Shown here: positions 9,557-17,461 of the stretch, piece by piece
Position numbering within the stretch: position 1 is the stretch's first letter
Layout: the number at the start of each line of letters is the position of its first letter
Assembly (NCBI GenBank): GCA_947498155.1
Contig: CANMJD010000002.1
Location: 1 to 64,000 of the forward strand
Length of the DNA stretch: 64,000 nucleotides
Direction of reading: 5' to 3'
DNA from: an uncultured Pseudoruegeria sp.
GTDB taxonomy: Bacteria > Pseudomonadota > Alphaproteobacteria > Rhodobacterales > Rhodobacteraceae
Notes under the pieces: model-generated
The model's input: only the letters and a program-made list of their open reading frames with translations
Told to the model about the DNA's origin: nothing
Databases searched by the model: none
Program-made: the position numbers and the translations under genes

Positions 9557-9859
9557 GCAACTTTTACGCCCATTATCCTGACTTCCGCACTTTCTTCCGC
9601 AGCCCCCGTGGGCCTGCGTCCCATTGGCTGCTGTCAATTCAGGCAGGCTGCTAATCTTTAGGCAGCGCTGCCCGTAATTCCAAAGCGCCACAACTTCACC
9701 ACAGTCTCCCCACATTAATGTCCGGCTTTTCTGAGGCTGCGCCTATAAATTGTGTTCAATTTTACCAACTCCCTGCTAAGTTACTAAGAGTAACCTTGTT
9801 ACCAGTGTCTGTTTTTCCAAATTTTATTGTAATTTCCAATTCATTCTGGGGAGAGTGAA
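9557..9859. other. Intergenic region upstream of the HxlR gene
   Basis: About 300 bases with no coding frame. The part nearest the HxlR gene is AT-rich and holds the palindromes at 9780-9802. The part after pyrF contains only weak, imperfect GC hairpins without a T-run, so no terminator is called. Confidence 0.5.
9780..9802. promoter_or_regulatory. Overlapping palindromes, candidate HxlR operator
   Basis: Two overlapping inverted repeats share one half-site: GTTACT-AAG-AGTAAC (9780-9794) and GTAAC-CTT-GTTAC (9790-9802). They lie 58 to 80 bases before the HxlR-family start codon. Regulators of this family generally bind short dyads and often control themselves or a neighbour. The repeats are seen directly; binding is inferred. 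Confidence 0.5.
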
Positions 9860-10228
9860 ATGCTGCCTAATAAGCACACCGATACAGTTGTAGACCCAAC
9901 CAGAGACGTCCTGCGCCGGATCGGAGATTCATGGAGCCTTTTGGTTCTGATGGAGCTCCACCATGGTGCACGCCGGTTCAATCGCCTTCAGGAGTCCGTC
10001 GAGGGCATTTCAAAACGTATGTTATCCGTCACCCTGCGGGGTCTGGAACGCGACGGGCTTGTGTCCCGCTCTGTCTTTCCGACATCGCCGCCGCATGTGG
10101 AATATGCGTTAACTGATTTGGGGGAATCCCTGTCAGAGCCGCTTCAGCCGCTTCAAGACTGGGCCATGCGTCGACAACCCGACGTTCATGCGGCCCGCCA
10201 GCGGTATGACCAGCATATGGCCATCTGA
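9860..10228 (+). CDS. HxlR-family winged-helix transcriptional regulator
   Basis: A 122-residue protein with the HxlR-type winged helix across most of its length: RIGDSWSLLVLMELHHG, then RFNRLQESVEGISKRML and LRGLERDGLVSR, ending with the wing segment ALTDLGESL. Family members bind DNA as dimers and many sense quinones, aldehydes or diamide through a conserved N-terminal cysteine. This protein has no cysteine at all; the usual Cys position reads TVVDPT. Ligand sensing must therefore differ. A GGGGAG site precedes the start. Palindromes upstream suggest autoregulation, and the membrane protein gene 97 bases downstream is the obvious co-regulated candidate. Confidence 0.9.
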   Translation: MLPNKHTDTVVDPTRDVLRRIGDSWSLLVLMELHHGARRFNRLQESVEGISKRMLSVTLRGLERDGLVSRSVFPTSPPHVEYALTDLGESLSEPLQPLQDWAMRRQPDVHAARQRYDQHMAI

Positions 10229-10325
10229 CACCACATCACCAGCGCTGCCACTCAGACAATCTGATTTCGCTGGACCCCTCCTCCCTCATGACCTTTTGCG
10301 GTCAACCATCACACGGACTTTATAA

Positions 10326-11174
10326 ATGACTCGCGATCAGCAAACGCACCATCACGGTATGGTGCTATCCTATCAGACTATGCGGCAAGGGCTTGGCTAT
10401 ATCGGTTTGGCCCTTCCGGTTGTGCTTTTACTGGGCGGTCTGCTGTCAGGCACCGGTATCGAAGCCTCGATCAGCCATTATTATTACACCGCCTATTCGG
10501 ACATTTTTGTCGGCGCACTCTGCGCAATCGGGCTTTTCCTGATTGGCTCTTACGGTCCGGATAGCGTTGCCTTTGGCTTTTTATCCCATAAAAACATAAC
10601 CCGCCTGGGTGGCATCGGTGCGATCGGCCTGGCCCTCGTGCCCACCCATACCACCAAATTGGTCGAATGCAGCTTTGTGCAATGCATCATGGGCGTGCAA
10701 CGTGGTTCTGATTTGCACCACGTATTTGCCGCGCTGTTCTTTATAAATATGGCCCTGTCCTGCCTGTTGCTCTTTTCCGAACGGGCCGATTCATCCGCCG
10801 ACCCGGAACGCCAGCGACAGCGCAACCGGCTTTATATCGGGAGCGGATTAATCATCATTCTGGCCATGGGCGCACTTTATACCTACCGCATTTCGCCGGA
10901 CCATGTGAAAGCCGTCATGGATGCCAACAGCTATCAGTTCTGGATCGAATCCATCGGCGTGTGGCTGTTTGGCCTGTGCTGGCTAGTGAAAGGCGATGCA
11001 ATTGCCCTTCTGCGAGATCGCGAAACCCTGCCGGATGCGGTAAACCTCGATTGTGCCCCGGCCCGCCCACGGATATCCTTGGCCTATGCCCGCTCTATGC
11101 AGAAATTGCCTGAACCTGTTTTCATCGGGGCCGCGATGCCCGAAATGCAGAAGTCCGCGCGTCACCGCGCATGA
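10326..11174 (+). CDS. Uncharacterised six-pass membrane protein
   Basis: A 282-residue protein with about six transmembrane segments (roughly 22-41, 58-76, 88-108, 125-148, 166-184, 203-222). It contains a SISHYYYTAYSDIFVGALC block after TM1, typical of a widespread but uncharacterised bacterial membrane family, and two cysteines in VECSFVQC. The last 60 residues are soluble and Arg/Pro-rich. The 3' end overlaps the dinB start by 89 bases in another frame, so either the tail is real and overlapping or the true protein is shorter in relatives. Same strand as the HxlR gene. Function unknown. Confidence 0.75.
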   Translation: MTRDQQTHHHGMVLSYQTMRQGLGYIGLALPVVLLLGGLLSGTGIEASISHYYYTAYSDIFVGALCAIGLFLIGSYGPDSVAFGFLSHKNITRLGGIGAIGLALVPTHTTKLVECSFVQCIMGVQRGSDLHHVFAALFFINMALSCLLLFSERADSSADPERQRQRNRLYIGSGLIIILAMGALYTYRISPDHVKAVMDANSYQFWIESIGVWLFGLCWLVKGDAIALLRDRETLPDAVNLDCAPARPRISLAYARSMQKLPEPVFIGAAMPEMQKSARHRA

Positions 11175-12339
11175 TGAGCTGTGCACGCTGAGCACGGCGC
11201 ATATGGATTGTGATGCGTTTTATGCGTCTGTGGAAAAACGGGACAATCCAGAATTGGCGGATAAGCCGGTGATTATCGGTGGAGGCAAACGAGGGGTTGT
11301 CTCCACCGCCTGCTACATCGCCAGAATTAAGGGCGTGCGCTCTGCCATGCCGATGTTCAAGGCCCTGCAGCTTTGCCCGGATGCGGTTGTCGTGCCTCCG
11401 CGCATGTCGGCCTATGTCGAAGTCTCAAAACAGATCCGCGCGATGATGGATGAACTCACACCTATTGTGGAACCCTTGTCGCTGGACGAAGCCTTTATGG
11501 ACTTATCCGGTACTGAAAAACTGCATGGTGCCCCGCCCGCGGTGATGCTGGCGCGCTTGGTCAAACGCATGCAAGACGAATTGGGCGTCACCGGATCGAT
11601 CGGGTTGAGCCACAATAAATTTCTCGCCAAGGTTGCCTCTGATCTGGATAAACCACGCGGGTTTTCCGTCATCGGCAAAGCCGAAACGGGCGCTTTTTTG
11701 CAAGATAAACCTGTGGGACTGATCTGGGGCGTGGGGCCTGCGTTTCAGAATTCTCTGGCCAAAGCCGGTATTCGCACCTTTACCGACCTGCTGCGTTGGG
11801 ACCATCAGGACCTGATCCAGCGTTTCGGGGGTATGGGGGATCGGTTGTGGCATCTGGCACGGGGTGAGGACCGCCGTCAGGTCTCTGCCCGAACGCCGGT
11901 GAAAAGCATTTCGAAGGAAACCACCTTTTTTGAGGACACCGCCAATCATGATATTCTGGACGGGCATCTCTGGCGCCTGTCCGAACAGGTCGCCGATCGA
12001 GCAAAGGCCCGCGATCTGGCCGGGCGGGTGGTGACTCTGAAACTAAAGCGTTTCGATTTTTCTGCCCTGTCGCGGCGGGTCAGTCTGCCGGATGCCACAC
12101 AAACCGCCGACCGGATTTATCGCACCGCGCGCGGGCTGCTTGATCAGGTCGCAAATGAAGGTCCCTTTCGGCTGATCGGTGTCGGGATCAGCGATCTGGT
12201 GAGCGATACAGGGGCCGATCTGTCTGGCGATCTTCTGGATCCCAGCGCCGTCTCGCGCAAAAAGGCCGAAGCCGCGACCGATGCGATCCGTCAGAGATTT
12301 GGCAAAGAAGCGATCATGAAAGGTCGCGCCCTAAGATAG
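11086..12339 (+). CDS. dinB: DNA polymerase IV with N-terminal zinc ribbon
   Basis: A 417-residue Y-family translesion polymerase. The polymerase core starts with AHMDCDAFYASVE (catalytic Asp41) and carries SLDEAFMD (second carboxylate pair, near residue 138), followed by HhH and little-finger domains. Before the core sits a four-cysteine zinc-ribbon-like segment (C5-x2-C8, C18-x2-C21), absent from the E. coli enzyme. The start at 11086 (MPALCRNC) places this segment at the very N-terminus; an in-frame ATG at 11053 is less likely. The gene overlaps the upstream membrane-protein gene by 89 bases. Confidence 0.93.
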   Translation: MPALCRNCLNLFSSGPRCPKCRSPRVTAHDELCTLSTAHMDCDAFYASVEKRDNPELADKPVIIGGGKRGVVSTACYIARIKGVRSAMPMFKALQLCPDAVVVPPRMSAYVEVSKQIRAMMDELTPIVEPLSLDEAFMDLSGTEKLHGAPPAVMLARLVKRMQDELGVTGSIGLSHNKFLAKVASDLDKPRGFSVIGKAETGAFLQDKPVGLIWGVGPAFQNSLAKAGIRTFTDLLRWDHQDLIQRFGGMGDRLWHLARGEDRRQVSARTPVKSISKETTFFEDTANHDILDGHLWRLSEQVADRAKARDLAGRVVTLKLKRFDFSALSRRVSLPDATQTADRIYRTARGLLDQVANEGPFRLIGVGISDLVSDTGADLSGDLLDPSAVSRKKAEAATDAIRQRFGKEAIMKGRALR

Positions 12340-12344
12340 GGGGC

Positions 12345-13208
12345 CTATTCCGCCGCCAGCGGTATGGATGGGCAGCGGCCGATCTCGGCGATCTCACCGG
12401 ATACCTGCTGCATCAGGCCCTTAAAGGCGCCAAAACTGCTATTGGGCACAATCTTTGCCTCATCCATATAGAGGCTTCGGTCGATTTCGATCTGAATCAC
12501 ATGCTGGTTGCTGCTTGGCCGGCCATAGTGCTGGGCAATAAAGGCACCGGCAAAAGGACTATTTCGCGCCACCCGAAGCCCCGCCGAGACGAAGATAGAT
12601 TCAACCATATCAACCAGATCCGACCGCGCTGCCGCCCCATAACGATCCCCGAGCACAATATCGGGTTTCTGCCCGCCGCGTCGCTCGACAATATCCAACG
12701 CCTCATGGGGCATCGAATGACAATCGATCAACACCGCCTCTCCGAATCGCAACCGGTTGGCCTTGAGCAGCTGTTGCAGGCAGTCATGATAGGGGCGCCA
12801 ACAGTCAGCAATCCGCAGGCGCGCCTCGGCCAGATCCAGCTTTCCGCGATAAATCTGCCGCCCCTGCGAAACCACACGGGGAATCACACCAAGGCCCGAC
12901 GCAATACGCGGATTATACCGCACTTTGGGTGCGCCCTCGACGACGGCTGGGTCCAATTCCTCGGTGCTGCGATTCAAATCGATATAAGAACGCGGAAAAC
13001 GCGCCGACAAAAACGGCGCGCCATGCTCCGTAACCCCTTGAAATAGCTCATCTACAAAAGCATCCTCAGAGCTTCGCAAGGCGGTCTCGTCCAGCACTGA
13101 CCGCTTACGGAACGCTTTTGAATAGGCCCGTCCGCTGTGCGGCGAGGCAAAAACAACACTGGTGCTTCGGTGCTGAGGGAGCGTCAAATTGTAAGCGTCA
13201 TTTGTCAT
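12345..13208 (-). CDS. N-formylglutamate amidohydrolase family protein
   Basis: A 287-residue hydrolase of the N-formylglutamate amidohydrolase family. It shows the zinc-site segment SPHSG (His24), a Glu/Asp-rich EDAFVDEL region, and a conserved IDCHSMP block around residue 165. Family members cleave N-formylglutamate at the end of one histidine degradation route or act on related N-acyl amino acids. No hut genes lie nearby, so the substrate is unconfirmed. It is convergent with dinB, with only 5 bases between the stop codons. Confidence 0.85.
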   Translation of the reverse strand: MTNDAYNLTLPQHRSTSVVFASPHSGRAYSKAFRKRSVLDETALRSSEDAFVDELFQGVTEHGAPFLSARFPRSYIDLNRSTEELDPAVVEGAPKVRYNPRIASGLGVIPRVVSQGRQIYRGKLDLAEARLRIADCWRPYHDCLQQLLKANRLRFGEAVLIDCHSMPHEALDIVERRGGQKPDIVLGDRYGAAARSDLVDMVESIFVSAGLRVARNSPFAGAFIAQHYGRPSSNQHVIQIEIDRSLYMDEAKIVPNSSFGAFKGLMQQVSGEIAEIGRCPSIPLAAE

Positions 13209-13360
13209 TCAGAATCCGTTCGATTAAAAAATAGTCTGCGATATTTTTTCTCTGCTCAAAACCCCTTGAACACCACTCCGACTCCTTTTATAGACCACTC
13301 CACCGACGCGGATTGCCCGCGTCCTATTTATTTAGGGCGGGAGGTTCGCAAGGTTCATAT

Positions 13361-13435
13361 GGGCGCTTAGCTCAGCGGTAGAGCACTTCGTTGACATCGA
13401 AGGGGTCACTGGTTCGATCCCAGTAGTGCCCACCA
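13361..13435 (+). tRNA. tRNA-Val (GAC)
   Basis: A 75-base cloverleaf. The acceptor GGGCGCT pairs with AGTGCCC (one G-T pair), and the anticodon stem CTTCG/CGAAG encloses loop TTGACAT, giving anticodon GAC (Val). The T arm reads CTGGTTCGATCCCAG, and the 3' CCA is encoded. It lies 59 bases upstream of rpmJ. Confidence 0.97.
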
Positions 13436-13494
13436 TGTGAATCTCGGATCCGATTAACCCAGGCGCACGCGCGCCGCGATACAAGGAGAAGGCC

Positions 13495-13620
13495 ATGAAA
13501 GTTCGGAATTCGCTCCGTTCGCTCAAGAACCGCCATCGCGACTGCCGCATCGTGCGTCGCAAAGGCCGTGTTTACGTGATCAACAAAACACAGCGCCGGT
13601 TCAAAGCCCGTCAGGGCTAA
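13495..13620 (+). CDS. rpmJ: Ribosomal protein L36, zinc-independent form
   Basis: A 41-residue, strongly basic protein starting [17 protein letters not shown] and ending RRFKARQG, the profile of bacterial L36. Standard L36 carries three cysteines and one histidine that bind zinc; here only a single Cys (Cys17) remains, and the sequence has the short insertion seen in zinc-free L36 variants. It is therefore the C-minus type common in alphaproteobacteria. AAGGAGA lies at optimal distance before the ATG. It follows tRNA-Val and ends in a clear intrinsic terminator, so the two may share a transcript. Confidence 0.95.
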   Translation: MKVRNSLRSLKNRHRDCRIVRRKGRVYVINKTQRRFKARQG

Positions 13621-13645
13621 GTCGAACAGACAAACAGTTTAAAGA

Positions 13646-13676
13646 AACCGCCTGACTTGGTCACGGCGGTTTTTTT
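13646..13676 (+). terminator. Intrinsic terminator after rpmJ
   Basis: Stem AACCGCC (13646-13652) with GGCGGTT (13665-13671), an inner GAC/GTC pair and seven or more T residues. The remaining bases up to 13949 hold no supported gene; a 95-codon minus-strand frame there has no recognisable domain. Confidence 0.88.
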
Positions 13677-13949
13677 ACGTCCGCTGTCCGGACTTGCGCT
13701 GGCATTCAGGCCGATCACAATTGATTCGGCAGCCACCTGTTTTTGCTTTTCCAAAACAAAGACGCGTGGTGAAAAAACCGCATGATTATCACGACTGTTA
13801 TCGATTTCTGAATAAACCACCGAACCATTAGATAATTGTTGATTCGAAATGTCGAAACTTTGTCTTTCAGGGCTTTTGAGCCCTCGCCGCCTTTGAAAGG
13901 CCACGATTCTTTAGCTACCCTGTCAAACGAACTTCTAAGGGTGTTTAAA

Positions 13950-14678
13950 ATGCGTTTTTTGTTGGTTGCTCTGTTTTTCATGACCTTCGGCCTTTCCGCC
14001 TGCACAGAGGCACCGGATTCCCAAAATCCGGCTCGCATCCTCACCATGGGGGACTCCATGCTTGCCTGGAACGAGCTTTCCGGACAATCTGTTTCCCATA
14101 TCGTAGAGCGGTCCTTGAACGAGCCAGTGGTCGACCGCACGGTGCGCGGCGCGAAGATTAACCATGTCCTGCCTATTTCCGGCGCCATGGGAATGCGGAT
14201 TGAAAAACAATACACCGAGGGCAACTGGGACTGGATCATCCTGAACGGCGGCGGCAATGATCTTTGGCTGGGCTGTGGCTGTATCAAATGCGACGGCGTT
14301 ATTAATTCGATGATTTCCGCCGATGGCCGGTCCGGCAAAATTCCTGCCATGGTTGCCAAACTGCGTGAAACCAATGCACGTGTGATTTTTGTCGGCTATC
14401 TGCGCAGCCCCGGCGTTGGTTCTCCGATTGAACATTGCAAGGATGATGGCGACGTTCTGGAAAGCCGCATCGCGAAAATGGCGCAGATGGATGACGGCTT
14501 TTATTATGTCACCCTTAAAGACATGGTGCCCCATGGGTCCACAAGCTATCACACCATCGACATGATCCACCCTTCGATTCTGGCCAGTCAGGAAATTGGC
14601 AAACGCGTCGCCAAGGTTGTCGCGGAGGCCGAGGGTAAAACCCTTTCCGTCGCAAAGCCCGATGACGCGGAAAGCTAA
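13950..14678 (+). CDS. SGNH/GDSL-type hydrolase, lipoprotein
   Basis: A 242-residue protein with a lipoprotein signal (hydrophobic 3-14, lipobox LSAC, Cys18). SGNH hydrolase blocks are visible: block I MGDSML with the nucleophile Ser36, block III GGGND (Asn103), and block V DMIHPS (Asp204, His207). Such enzymes cleave esters or acyl groups in the envelope; the substrate is unknown. Just after block III comes an unusual C-G-C-x-x-C cluster (Cys109, Cys111, Cys114), plus a further Cys in IEHCKDDG, possibly disulfides or a metal site. The start at 13950 has CTAAGGG upstream; a longer frame from 13836 would bury the signal peptide. Confidence 0.8.
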   Translation: MRFLLVALFFMTFGLSACTEAPDSQNPARILTMGDSMLAWNELSGQSVSHIVERSLNEPVVDRTVRGAKINHVLPISGAMGMRIEKQYTEGNWDWIILNGGGNDLWLGCGCIKCDGVINSMISADGRSGKIPAMVAKLRETNARVIFVGYLRSPGVGSPIEHCKDDGDVLESRIAKMAQMDDGFYYVTLKDMVPHGSTSYHTIDMIHPSILASQEIGKRVAKVVAEAEGKTLSVAKPDDAES

Positions 14679-14681
14679 ACC

Positions 14682-15572
14682 CTAGACTGTTTTTGTATCA
14701 ATGAAATCCGGGCGGTTCTCTTTGAAATACGGGATCAGGATCTCTCGGAAGGCGCGCAGTTTGGCACCGGGCCATACGTCCTTATGCGCCACCAGCCAGA
14801 TGTCGAAATAGGGCTGCGGCGGCAAAACCGGTACTTGGATAAGGCCTGCAGACCGTCCGACAAAAATCGGCATGCGCGCAACGCCAAGCCCTGCCCGCGT
14901 CGCCCCGATCACCGCGGTCATATCATCAAAACTCATCCGGATGCGGGCATTCGGATAGAGATGCAGGGATTGCTTTGGCGGTCCTTTCCAAAAGGTAAAC
15001 CCGATCCAATCCACCACGCGCGCGGGCGTGTCTTTGATCTGCTCAGCAACTTGCGCCGAGGCAAAAGACGCCGTCTGTTGTGCCGCCAGCCGTCGTCCGA
15101 TCAGCGTATCTCCGGGGGTGTCCGTGATCCGAATGGCCAGATCAGCCTCTCGGCGGTGCATGTTGAGCTGCTCATTGCTAGCCAGAACGGTCAGATCAAC
15201 CTCGGGGTGGCGTGCCAGAAACCGGTCAAACACATGGCACAAATGAGAGGCGATCAACAGTTGCGGCGCGGTCACCGTTAGCGTGCCGGTAAGGCGCTCA
15301 TTCTGGCCAGCCATGGATAAGCGCATTTCGGTCTCTGATTGTTCCATTTTTTCGGCAAAACCAGCCACTTCCTTGCCGAGGGTGGTCGGCGCATAACCCG
15401 TGGGCAACCGGTCAAACAGACGCTGCCCGAGGCTTTCTTCGGCCTGCGAAATACGTCGGGCCACAGTCGTATAATTGACCCCGAGCACCTCCGCCGCCTT
15501 GGCAAGCGAACCGTGGCGCACCAAGGCCAGAACCACGCGTATATCATCCCAGCTATCCTGCATCACATGCAT
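14682..15572 (-). CDS. LysR-family transcriptional regulator
   Basis: About 296 residues. The N-terminal winged helix is clear (WDDIRVVLALVRHGSLAKAA, then TVARRISQAEESLG), followed by a LysR substrate-binding domain. The start is uncertain: ATGs at 15572 and 15563 fit the family's N-terminus, while a longer frame from 15644 would add a non-family extension. It is transcribed divergently from the DUF1330 gene at 15664, the usual arrangement for a LysR protein and its target, so that gene is its likely regulon. Ends three bases after the convergent SGNH gene. Confidence 0.9.
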   Translation of the reverse strand: MHVMQDSWDDIRVVLALVRHGSLAKAAEVLGVNYTTVARRISQAEESLGQRLFDRLPTGYAPTTLGKEVAGFAEKMEQSETEMRLSMAGQNERLTGTLTVTAPQLLIASHLCHVFDRFLARHPEVDLTVLASNEQLNMHRREADLAIRITDTPGDTLIGRRLAAQQTASFASAQVAEQIKDTPARVVDWIGFTFWKGPPKQSLHLYPNARIRMSFDDMTAVIGATRAGLGVARMPIFVGRSAGLIQVPVLPPQPYFDIWLVAHKDVWPGAKLRAFREILIPYFKENRPDFIDTKTV

Positions 15573-15663
15573 TTTTGCATACCCTGAGTGCAAATTCATC
15601 CGGTTTTTGCGTGGTAAGCACTGATTTATGAAGGCGTAGTTCATTGATAAAAGGAAACCCCAG

Positions 15664-15945
15664 ATGATCTATGCAAATGTTCACATGACAATCACCGATC
15701 CGGACGCCATGGCCGCCTATCGCGAAAAAGCTGCGGATGCGCTGGCCAAATACGGTGGCAGGGTAGAAGCCGCCAGCCCAACACCAACCGTGATCGACGA
15801 TGGTTTGCCAATCCCAAGCCTCGCGGCATTGCTGGCGTTTCCCGACAAGGACTCCGCCTTGGGGTGGCTTAATGATCCCGACCATCAAGATCTGCACGAT
15901 CTGCGCCGCGCCACCGGAAACAGCAGTATCATTTTAATCGGATAA
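15664..15945 (+). CDS. DUF1330 family protein
   Basis: A 93-residue dimeric alpha/beta-barrel-type protein of the DUF1330 family: MIYANVHMTITDPDAMAAY at the start, GGRVEAASP in the middle and LAFPDKDSALGWLNDP near the C-terminus. The reaction is unknown. It is divergent from a LysR regulator with a short shared intergenic space, which implies control by that protein. Confidence 0.82.
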   Translation: MIYANVHMTITDPDAMAAYREKAADALAKYGGRVEAASPTPTVIDDGLPIPSLAALLAFPDKDSALGWLNDPDHQDLHDLRRATGNSSIILIG

Positions 15946-16015
15946 ACAGCGGTTTCACACAAATCGGGCGCAACTTTGGCTTGCGTCCGATTCGCCGGTT
16001 TTCTAGACTCAAGCC

Positions 16016-16246
16016 ATGCCGATTTGCCTGCTCATCACCCAACCCCACCCGCGACAGGATCCGCGATTCTACCGAATCGAGATTCAGTTGAACCTGTTTG
16101 GTGAATGGTCTGTTGTTGTTGAATGGGGACTGAGGGGGCGTAACGGGCAGCAACGTATTGCCCTGTTCAACGACCTGCGTGCGGCGTCATTGGCGGCGGA
16201 TACGACCCGCGAACGGCTTTTGCGCAAAGGCTATCTGCGCGCCTGA
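16016..16246 (+). CDS. WGR-domain protein
   Basis: A 76-residue protein consisting essentially of one WGR domain, named after its WGLRGRNGQ core around residue 37. WGR domains occur in PARPs and in short stand-alone bacterial proteins and probably bind nucleic acid. The function of the stand-alone form is not established. Codon use is normal for the region. Confidence 0.8.
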   Translation: MPICLLITQPHPRQDPRFYRIEIQLNLFGEWSVVVEWGLRGRNGQQRIALFNDLRAASLAADTTRERLLRKGYLRA

Positions 16247-16276
16247 TTTTGCGCGAAATCTGTGCTATGCTTAGGT

Positions 16277-16438
16277 ATGGACCCTATCACACTCGCCTTT
16301 TACGCCATCGTCTGTGCGACGTTAAGCCTGCTCTCACCCGCGCAGAAATCGCCTGTTATCAGGCTCTTAACCGGTGCGGGTGTCGGCCTTGTGGCGGCCG
16401 CCCTCTTACCGATTTTGCGAACGCAGTTTAACCTTTGA
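16277..16438 (+). CDS. Small two-helix membrane protein
   Basis: A 53-residue frame starting MDPITLAFYAIVCATL, with two predicted hydrophobic helices (about 4-20 and 31-46) separated by SPAQKSPV. It begins 30 bases after the WGR gene and its 3' end overlaps the convergent DUF6455 gene by 11 bases. I recognise no family. Support is the clean start/stop, the membrane-helix pattern and fit to the gap; there is no strong ribosome binding site. Confidence 0.45.
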   Translation: MDPITLAFYAIVCATLSLLSPAQKSPVIRLLTGAGVGLVAAALLPILRTQFNL

Positions 16439-16676
16439 GCGCCTGAAACATCTCGGAATTACGGCAATAGGATGGGGTACGCATTGCTGGCGCTGTTCGG
16501 CTTGCCAGCCAATGCTTGCAATCCTCTGTCTGTGTGCAACCAGTACATTTTAGGACCGCTTCGCCGATGTCTTCCATATCGGTATTTCCCCGAAATACCT
16601 GCTCCTCCAGATCGACACCCAATGCGGTTGCCATCTGATCCACTAGTTTCGTGTGTTCCCGAAGAGTCTTGTTCAT
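16428..16676 (-). CDS. DUF6455 family small protein
   Basis: An 82-residue protein. The start at 16676 (MNKTLREHTKLVDQMATALG) has GGGGGA 6 bases upstream. The core is KCTGCTQTEDCKHWLA, a three-cysteine cluster that could bind metal, followed by a further Cys in SYCRNSEMF. This matches the DUF6455 family found in Rhodobacteraceae; its role is unknown. It is a single gene between a convergent small ORF and a CBS protein on the same strand. Confidence 0.8.
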   Translation of the reverse strand: MNKTLREHTKLVDQMATALGVDLEEQVFRGNTDMEDIGEAVLKCTGCTQTEDCKHWLASRTAPAMRTPSYCRNSEMFQALKG

Positions 16677-16765
16677 TTTGTGTCCCCCTGTTGCAAACAC
16701 AAGGGAATGAAACAGGGAAATCACAGCAAAGGCATTGATTCAGATCAAATGCGCCAAGCTCACCG

Positions 16766-17284
16766 CTAGCCGACAATCATCTGCTTCATGCGCAGCGCTT
16801 CATATTCAAGCTCGCGCAAACGGTAGCTCACCACATCGCCAATTGTGATCATGCCGCCCAATCCGCCGCCATCCAGAACCGGCAAATGCCGAAAACGCCC
16901 TTCGGTCATGCGCTTCATCATTTCCACAAGCCTTTCATCCGGCGTACAGGTGACGGGCTCTTTGGTCATCACTGTCTCAACGATCTGATCCAGCGTCTGA
17001 CCCGGCGTGTCTGCCAGTTGTCGGACAATGTCGCGTTCGGAGAGGATACCGACCAGCACACCGGCGCCATCTTTGACAACCACAGCACCGATGCCTTTTT
17101 CTTTCATCAGCAACGTCGCCGTGGCTATCGTATCCTTGGGGTGTACCGCAAAAACATTGCGCCCCTTTTCCTCCAGAATCGTTTTCACCGTCGCAGTGCT
17201 TTTCAACAGAGCGCTTTCCGCACTCTGGCTGGACGAGCGTGTCTCCTCTCCTTTGACGGGCGGTTGATACGAAGCGGGTGCCAT
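16766..17284 (-). CDS. CBS-domain protein
   Basis: A 172-residue protein with two CBS domains (about 46-100 and 113-165) after a Ser-rich N-terminal tail. GIGAVVVKDG-GVLVGILSERDIVR marks the first and FRHLPVLDGGGLGGMITIGDVV the second. CBS pairs bind adenine nucleotides and regulate partner proteins. No catalytic domain is attached, so it probably acts as a stand-alone energy or stress sensor; the partner is unknown. Confidence 0.88.
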   Translation of the reverse strand: MAPASYQPPVKGEETRSSSQSAESALLKSTATVKTILEEKGRNVFAVHPKDTIATATLLMKEKGIGAVVVKDGAGVLVGILSERDIVRQLADTPGQTLDQIVETVMTKEPVTCTPDERLVEMMKRMTEGRFRHLPVLDGGGLGGMITIGDVVSYRLRELEYEALRMKQMIVG

Positions 17285-17405
17285 AATCGTCCTCCTGAAA
17301 GACTAACCTACCCCTATCCTAGACACGCCGCAGGCGATCTGGCTAGCAAAACTTCTGCATAACTTTGTTCTTCAAATATCCCCGCCGGAGGCATCCAACC
17401 CAAAA

Positions 17406-17441
17406 GCAAAAAAGCCGCACTTGGAACGCAAGAACGGCTTT
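17406..17441 (-). terminator. Intrinsic terminator after nqrF
   Basis: Stem AAAGCCG (17411-17417) with CGGCTTT (17435-17441) and an inner CTTG/CAAG helix. A run of six T residues follows on the minus strand and five on the plus strand. It closes the nqr operon and may also act in the other direction. Confidence 0.8.
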
Positions 17442-17461
17442 TTCACAATCTTTTCATAGTT

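Noticed and set aside
13617-13904. A 95-codon minus-strand frame after rpmJ
   Set aside because: It overlaps a clear terminator and has no recognisable feature.
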